From: JAEYZS01 sp964469265
GTDB taxonomy: Bacteria > Bdellovibrionota > Bdellovibrionia > Bdellovibrionales > JAEYZS01
Assembly: GCA_964469265.1 (NCBI GenBank)
Contig: CAYXYF010000001.1
Location: 155,565 to 219,564, forward strand
Direction of reading: 5' to 3'
Length of the DNA: 64,000 nt
Part shown: in pieces, positions 60,202 through 64,000 of the stretch
How positions within the stretch are numbered: position 1 is the first letter of the stretch
Layout: each line of letters begins with the position of its first letter
Notes under the pieces: model-generated
Seen by the model: only the letters and a program-made list of their open reading frames with translations
What the model was told of the DNA's origin: nothing
Database searches by the model: none
Made by a program: the position numbers and the translations under genes

Positions 60202-61098
60202 TTATATTTTAAAGTCTCTGAGGATTCCTTTAAGAAGATCGGCTCCAATGGTGATGAAGCTTCGAACCTTCGGGGAGACATATCTATCGCCTCCATAGAC
60301 GATACTAATGGGCTGAAGATTTGTTCTCCATTCGGGCAAGACACGAATTAAGCGTTTCTTTTTAATATCATCTGCGCATAAAAAAGTGGGCAAAAGAGCG
60401 ATGCCCATGCCAGACGCTGTAAGCTCCTTGATCGTGTTTAACTCGTTGACGATAATTTCATTTTTTAAATCAACAGTGATTGTTTTGGGACCTATTAACT
60501 TCCATGTATTTCCTAATGCCGCAAACTGAATGCATCGATGATGTTTGAGGTCAGCGGGTGATTTCGGAGGTTTAAATTTTTTTAAGTAGCCTGGGCTTGC
60601 AAAGGGTGCAAAATAAATTTCACCAACTTTTTTTGAAATAAGCCCTGAATCTTTGAGTTGACCAACCCGAATTGCTAAATCAAAACCTTCTCCAACAACA
60701 TCTACCATTCGATCATTTAAAAAAATATCGAAACTAACCTTAGGATATTTGGTTTTGTACTCGTAAATGAGCTTAGGGAGGATAGCACTACCAAAATCAA
60801 CAGGGGCAGTCAGCTTTAAGACGCCTTGGGGTTCACTCTGCGATTGAGTGATTGCTTCTTGTGCGAGCTGAATTTCGCTAACGCCTCGTTTGCATTTATC
60901 ATAAAAGAGCTGCCCCTCCTCTGTAATAAATAACTTCCGGGTGGTTCTCCGAATCAACGTAGTTCTCAAGGCAGCTTCAAGTTGAGACACCTTCGCACTC
61001 ACGGTGGAATTTGGCATTCCAAGGTTTTGCGCGGCTTTAGAGAAACTTCCCATTTCAACCACTTTTAAAAACACGGCAACTTCATTTAAATCCAACAT
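60202..61098 (-). CDS. LysR-type transcriptional regulator
   Basis: A 298-residue regulator. The N-terminal winged HTH (about 1-60, MLDLNEVAVFLKVVEMGSFS, then KAAQNLGMPNSTVSAKVSQLE) and the C-terminal effector-binding fold (about 90-290) with FDLAIRVGQLKDSGL are typical of the DsdC/AaeR-like subgroup. It is divergent from yceI across 114 bp that contain an inverted repeat, so it may control the yceI-pirin pair and itself. Confidence 0.93.
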   Translation of the reverse strand: MLDLNEVAVFLKVVEMGSFSKAAQNLGMPNSTVSAKVSQLEAALRTTLIRRTTRKLFITEEGQLFYDKCKRGVSEIQLAQEAITQSQSEPQGVLKLTAPVDFGSAILPKLIYEYKTKYPKVSFDIFLNDRMVDVVGEGFDLAIRVGQLKDSGLISKKVGEIYFAPFASPGYLKKFKPPKSPADLKHHRCIQFAALGNTWKLIGPKTITVDLKNEIIVNELNTIKELTASGMGIALLPTFLCADDIKKKRLIRVLPEWRTNLQPISIVYGGDRYVSPKVRSFITIGADLLKGILRDFKI

Positions 61099-61114
61099 CC
61101 TTTGATTATACAGA

Positions 61115-61138
61115 ATACTGAATAGTATATCTAGATAT
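61115..61138. promoter_or_regulatory. Candidate LysR operator in the divergent lysR/yceI promoter
   Basis: ATACT-GAAT-AGTAT (61115-61128) is an inverted repeat with 5-bp arms, and ATATCTAGATAT (61127-61138) is a perfect 12-bp palindrome overlapping it, within the 114-bp gap between divergent starts. The ATAC..GTAT form fits the T-N11-A LysR site type. Confidence 0.5.
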
Positions 61139-61212
61139 TTCTATCTAATAAACAATGAGAACTTTCGATAAGATATATGTAAGTTAAATAACCCATAAAA
61201 AGGAAGGTCATA

Positions 61213-61746
61213 ATGAAAGCCAAATACGAACTTGATCCTACTCACTCTAAAGCAAGTTTTAGCATAAAACATATGATGATTGCCAAGGTCCACGGCGCCT
61301 TTGAAGCCCTGTCAGGAACGCTAGAGTACGATCCACAAGACCTATCAAAGTCTTCAGTGGAAACGATCATCCAGACAAACAGTATTAACACGGGTGTAGT
61401 TGATCGGGATAACCATCTTAAGAGTGCAGACTTTTTTGATATCGAAAAATTTCCAACGATCATGTTTAAATCAACAAAAATCCAAAAAGGCACCGGAGAT
61501 GAGTTAAAAGTTTTAGGCGATTTAACTATTCACGGTGTGACCAAAGAAGTTACCCTTGATGTGGATGGACCCAGTCAAGAAGTGAAGGACCCATGGGGCA
61601 ATATCAAAGTTGCTGCCTCTGGAACGACAAAGATAAAACGAAAAGACTTCGGACTCACTTGGAATACTGCTCTTGAGGCGGGTGGTGTGTTAGTCGGTGA
61701 TGATGTTAATATTACCTTAGAAGTCCAGTTTACGAAAGTGGCCTAA
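61213..61746 (+). CDS. YceI family protein
   Basis: A 177-residue lipocalin-like fold protein. It opens KYELDPTHSKASFSIKHMMI and has NHLKSADFFDIEKFPTIMFK and the GDLTIHGVTKEVTLD block, the YceI signature. Members bind polyisoprenoids or amphiphilic molecules. There is no signal peptide here, so it is likely cytoplasmic. It is transcribed away from the LysR gene, with GGAAGG before the ATG, and leads into the pirin gene (26 bp). Confidence 0.95.
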   Translation: MKAKYELDPTHSKASFSIKHMMIAKVHGAFEALSGTLEYDPQDLSKSSVETIIQTNSINTGVVDRDNHLKSADFFDIEKFPTIMFKSTKIQKGTGDELKVLGDLTIHGVTKEVTLDVDGPSQEVKDPWGNIKVAASGTTKIKRKDFGLTWNTALEAGGVLVGDDVNITLEVQFTKVA

Positions 61747-61772
61747 CCGCTCAAACAAAAAAGGAGAAGGGT

Positions 61773-62468
61773 ATGTTTATTTTAAGATCAAAAGATAGAG
61801 GCGGGGCCGATCACGGTTGGCTAAAAACGCAACATACCTTTTCTTTTGCTGACTATTATAATCAAGAAAGAATGGGTTTTCGTACGCTTCGTGTGATTAA
61901 TGAAGACCAAATTGCTGGAGGCACTGGGTTCAGTGCTCATCCTCACAGAGATATGGAAATCATCACCTATATCATTAAAGGAGCTCTAACCCACGAAGAC
62001 TCTATGGGAAACAAAGCAACCATTGTTCCTGGAGAAGTACAACGAATGAGCGCAGGAACGGGAGTCGTGCATTCTGAACAAAATGCAGTTCACGACGAAG
62101 TTACGCACCTTGTGCAAATTTGGATTAAGCCAAAGGCCCGAGGCGGGATGCCAAGTTACGCTCAAAAATCTTTTGAAGGCGATCTAAACAACAAAAAACT
62201 GGTTTTAGTCGTTTCCGAAGACGGACGAGACGACTCTCTGACTATAAATCAAGATGCCGATATCTATGTTTCAAAGCTTAAAAAAGATGAAGCTATTGAA
62301 TTTGATGTCAGAGAAGGCCGTGGTGTTTGGATACAAACCATCAAAGGAAGCCTTGCGATCAATAATGAAGAAGTTTTTGCGGGAGATGGAGTTGCTGTTG
62401 AAAGTAAAGAAGCTCTAAGGATCAAGTCTTTAGAGGAGAGTGAGTTTATCTTATTTGACTTAGGATAG
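61773..62468 (+). CDS. Pirin family protein (quercetinase-like)
   Basis: A 231-residue bicupin. The iron-ligand residues are seen as FSAHPHRDMEIITYIIKG (His about 56, 58), then His 101 in GVVHSEQN with the nearby Glu. It resembles E. coli YhhW, which has quercetinase activity in vitro. AAGGAGAAGG lies before the ATG. It probably shares the yceI transcript, with the divergent LysR regulator. Confidence 0.93.
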   Translation: MFILRSKDRGGADHGWLKTQHTFSFADYYNQERMGFRTLRVINEDQIAGGTGFSAHPHRDMEIITYIIKGALTHEDSMGNKATIVPGEVQRMSAGTGVVHSEQNAVHDEVTHLVQIWIKPKARGGMPSYAQKSFEGDLNNKKLVLVVSEDGRDDSLTINQDADIYVSKLKKDEAIEFDVREGRGVWIQTIKGSLAINNEEVFAGDGVAVESKEALRIKSLEESEFILFDLG

Positions 62469-62488
62469 CTACAATGGATTCGGGAACT

Positions 62489-63211
62489 TTATTTTGAACC
62501 CGAACTTGTAGAATTAGAAGCCCCGCCTGTGCCTAAGCGGGTGGAGCTTGACCTTGCTGCCATCGCAGCATCCTGTGGGCAGTGTGCAATAAGAGAGTTC
62601 TCTTTTTTAGTTATTTCTCTTAAGCATCTTCGTTTCTCAGTCTCAGAAATCTTAACTCCGCATTCAAATCTTTTTGCTCGATCAAGTGAATCCAATTTTT
62701 TGCTAAAACTCTTTTCGGCAGGCTCAAGAGATTGCTCGGTAAGATCGGCATTTAAATACGTATAGCCGTCTTCATATCTTTTGAAACAAGAAAAGCCATT
62801 AAGCCCAGTGAGTTCAATGAGAGCCTTGCGTCGCTCGGACATATCTAAGAGACAATTTTGTAATTCTTTTCCGCGCTGGCAGCGCTCTCTGCAAACTTCA
62901 CCTGCAGACGCAGTTTGATCTGCCATTAAAGGCCTGACGTAGCGTTCCTGTACTTTAACAAAGTATTGGATCTCTTCAAAAAGATCTTGATTGACCGCTG
63001 GAGGAGAATAGCGAGTGCGTTCTTTATCATTTAGAGCGCAGATTTTATCCTTTAAAACAACATCAGCATTCTTAAACGTGACAGTGTTTATCACCGAAGA
63101 AATCATCCCAAGTTTTAGGGCTTCTTTTAGTCTCTTTGGCGGATTAATATCTTCTGCTTGTGCCACAGTCGTAAGCAGAGCGAGAATTAAAGCGAGTATA
63201 CAAGATTTCAT
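62489..63211 (-). CDS. Secreted protein, unknown
   Basis: A 240-residue exported protein. The signal peptide is about 1-19 (LILALLTTVAQA). The mature part is charged with ten or so cysteines, in pairs such as VCRERCQRG and RRCLRE, probably forming disulfides in a helical domain. A Ser/Gly-rich tail (about 222-240) closes it. No family recognised. It is convergent with the pirin gene (20 bp). Confidence 0.7.
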   Translation of the reverse strand: MKSCILALILALLTTVAQAEDINPPKRLKEALKLGMISSVINTVTFKNADVVLKDKICALNDKERTRYSPPAVNQDLFEEIQYFVKVQERYVRPLMADQTASAGEVCRERCQRGKELQNCLLDMSERRKALIELTGLNGFSCFKRYEDGYTYLNADLTEQSLEPAEKSFSKKLDSLDRAKRFECGVKISETEKRRCLREITKKENSLIAHCPQDAAMAARSSSTRLGTGGASNSTSSGSK

Positions 63212-63259
63212 AACTCTTTATCGTCAGATAAAACGGCGGTGTTTACTCGACGTTAGTCG

Positions 63260-63535
63260 GGAATGCTGGGAGTGTTTCGGGCTCCTGCCTATCGGCAGTC
63301 CAAAAAGGCCGTCGTGCTCATGCCGTTCGAGGCCTAAAATAAAAAAAGCCAACCCCTGTGCTCGGCAGGAGTGTTTTGGGCTCCTGCCCTTCACCCCTTC
63401 GCTTTGCTACGGGGCCTGCCTATCGGCAGTCCAAAAATAGCTTCCTGCTATTTTTGTCGAACCAGCTTTTGTTCCACTCATGCCGTCCGAAGCCTAAAAT
63501 AAAAAAAGCCAACCCCTGTGGGATTGGCTTTGTTT
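63260..63535. repeat. Degenerate duplicated segment beside tRNA-Arg
   Basis: A 29-bp sequence at 63332-63360 recurs exactly at 63492-63520, and a 23-bp sequence at 63284-63306 recurs at 63415-63437. A GAGTGTTT-(C/T)-GGGCTCCTGCC segment is also duplicated (about 63270 and 63369). Part of the duplicated unit is the tRNA-Arg terminator; the left copy has only one arm of the hairpin. The tRNA-like CGGCAGGAGT also occurs at 63363-63372. It probably arose by duplication of tRNA 3'-flanking DNA. Confidence 0.7.
63501..63535 (-). terminator. Intrinsic terminator of tRNA-Arg
   Basis: GCCAATCCC / GGGGTTGGC stem (9 bp, one G-U) with an ACA loop, flanked by A and T runs, 5 bases after the tRNA-Arg 3' end on the minus strand. 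Confidence 0.85.
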
Positions 63536-63539
63536 ATGA

Positions 63540-63616
63540 TGGCGCGGTCGGCAGGAGTCGAACCTGCGACCACCAGATTCGTAGTCTGGTACTCTATCCA
63601 GCTGAGCTACGACCGC
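63540..63616 (-). tRNA. tRNA-Arg (anticodon ACG)
   Basis: A 77-base cloverleaf with 7-bp acceptor stem (GCGGTCG with CGACCGC), discriminator G and encoded CCA. The anticodon loop CTACGAA gives ACG (A34 is usually edited to inosine by TadA), and GTTCGACTC forms the T loop. Confidence 0.96.
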
Positions 63617-63700
63617 ACACAAAAATAGAAGTGTTAGAGTTATAGATAACTTGCAAAAAAATCAAGTTATTCATAGATTATCCATCAGGAGAACCCCAAT

Positions 63701-64000
63701 ATGATCACCGAAACATGGAAAAAATCTCTGCTTGAAGCTCACGAGACTCTTCAAAAGTTTTTGAACGATCCAAGCCTTATGGGGGCTTGCGAGGATTTTT
63801 CTAAAATCTTGATTGATTCCTTTAAAAACGGTGGAAATCTCTTTACTTGCGGTAATGGAGGCTCTCATTGCGACGCCATGCATTTTGCAGAAGAGTTTAC
63901 AGGAAGGTACCGCAAAGACCGAAGGCCTTTGGGCGCCCTAGCACTGGGCGATGCAAGCCACACAACCTGTGTGAGTAATGATTATGGTTTTGAGTATGTC
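63701..64000 (+). CDS. gmhA: Sedoheptulose-7-phosphate isomerase, 5' part (cut by window edge)
   Basis: First step of ADP-heptose synthesis for LPS inner core. The 100 visible residues have a helical N-terminus, then GNLFTCGNGGSHCDAMHFAEEF with the SIS-fold phosphate loop (GNGGSHCD) and the RYRKDRRPLGALAL segment, matching GmhA. An AGGAGA site lies 8 bases before the ATG. The C-terminus is beyond the window. Confidence 0.95.
   Translation, partial: MITETWKKSLLEAHETLQKFLNDPSLMGACEDFSKILIDSFKNGGNLFTCGNGGSHCDAMHFAEEFTGRYRKDRRPLGALALGDASHTTCVSNDYGFEYV

Noticed and set aside
63015..63645. Open frames of 95 and 141 codons over the repeat and tRNA-Arg region
   Set aside because: They run across a tRNA gene and across repeats, have odd composition, and lack good ribosome-binding sites; they are chance frames.
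63660..63690. DnaA-like TTATTCATA and TTATCCATC beside gmhA
   Set aside because: Each has two mismatches from the consensus and the surroundings show no origin features.
1..64000. CRISPR arrays, transposases, integrases and phage genes
   Set aside because: No array of spaced direct repeats and no recognisable mobile-element gene was found on either strand; the only repeat cluster is beside tRNA-Arg.

Overview
The window is a stretch of chromosome from a Gram-negative, AT-leaning bacterium that most resembles the Bdellovibrionales (Bdellovibrio and relatives). The strongest clue is a 64-residue single-domain histone-fold protein (30238-30432) that closely matches my memory of the Bdellovibrio bacteriovorus histone Bd0055. 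The many secreted or lipoprotein hydrolases, the set of SurA/PpiC foldases and the PilZ and FHA signalling proteins fit this. No phage, integrase, transposase or CRISPR array was seen. Most of the window is core housekeeping DNA with accessory genes towards the right end.

Layout: 1-9013 is one long minus-strand gene run, read etfB, etfA, a DUF374 acyltransferase, three PpiC/SurA-type foldases, pdxA, a phosphomannomutase and uvrA (cut by the window edge). A 324-bp spacer with two DnaA-box-like sites lies upstream. 9338-11176 holds a small unknown protein, an alpha/beta hydrolase and a tandem FHA protein. 11390-14649 is rpsF, a DUF2232 membrane protein, rplI and dnaB. 15027-16033 holds a Fis-type HTH protein and queE. 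16111-23600 is a plus-strand run: ftsK, a TPR protein, an LptM-like lipoprotein, dapF, dapA, dapB, a degenerate FolK-like protein, a transaldolase-family aldolase and a lipoprotein. 23662-30093 holds a large envelope protein, a 2-oxoglutarate oxygenase, a lytic transglycosylase and a membrane metallophosphoesterase.

30238-36843 holds the histone, convergent ligA, the gatCAB amidotransferase operon and an AsmA-like protein, followed by Ppx/GppA and DUF192 proteins. 38338-45742 holds a FimV-like LysM lipoprotein, a PilZ protein, rho with a long disordered N-terminus, rpmE, prfA, prmC (apparently starting at a non-AUG codon) and murA. 46072-52165 holds a HIT protein, a GYF/TPR membrane protein, serS, pcm and small membrane proteins. 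52173-63211 is accessory: tRNA-Ser, TerC, a parvulin, a nuclease lipoprotein, a metzincin protease with Ig/PKD domains, tRNA-Asn, a phospholipase A2-like secreted protein and a LysR / YceI / pirin group. The right edge has a degenerate repeat cluster beside tRNA-Arg and the 5' part of gmhA.

Functionally the window joins cell-wall precursor supply (DAP pathway, MurA), envelope biogenesis (foldases, LptM-like, AsmA-like, LysM and TPR proteins, lytic transglycosylase), translation (S6, L9, L31, RF1 and its methylase, GatCAB, SerRS, three tRNAs) and DNA maintenance (UvrA, LigA, DnaB, FtsK, histone). The items most worth a second look are the histone and its palindromic promoter region, the non-AUG prmC start, the altered DapF active-site motif, the degenerate FolK homologue and the repeat cluster at the tRNA-Arg gene.
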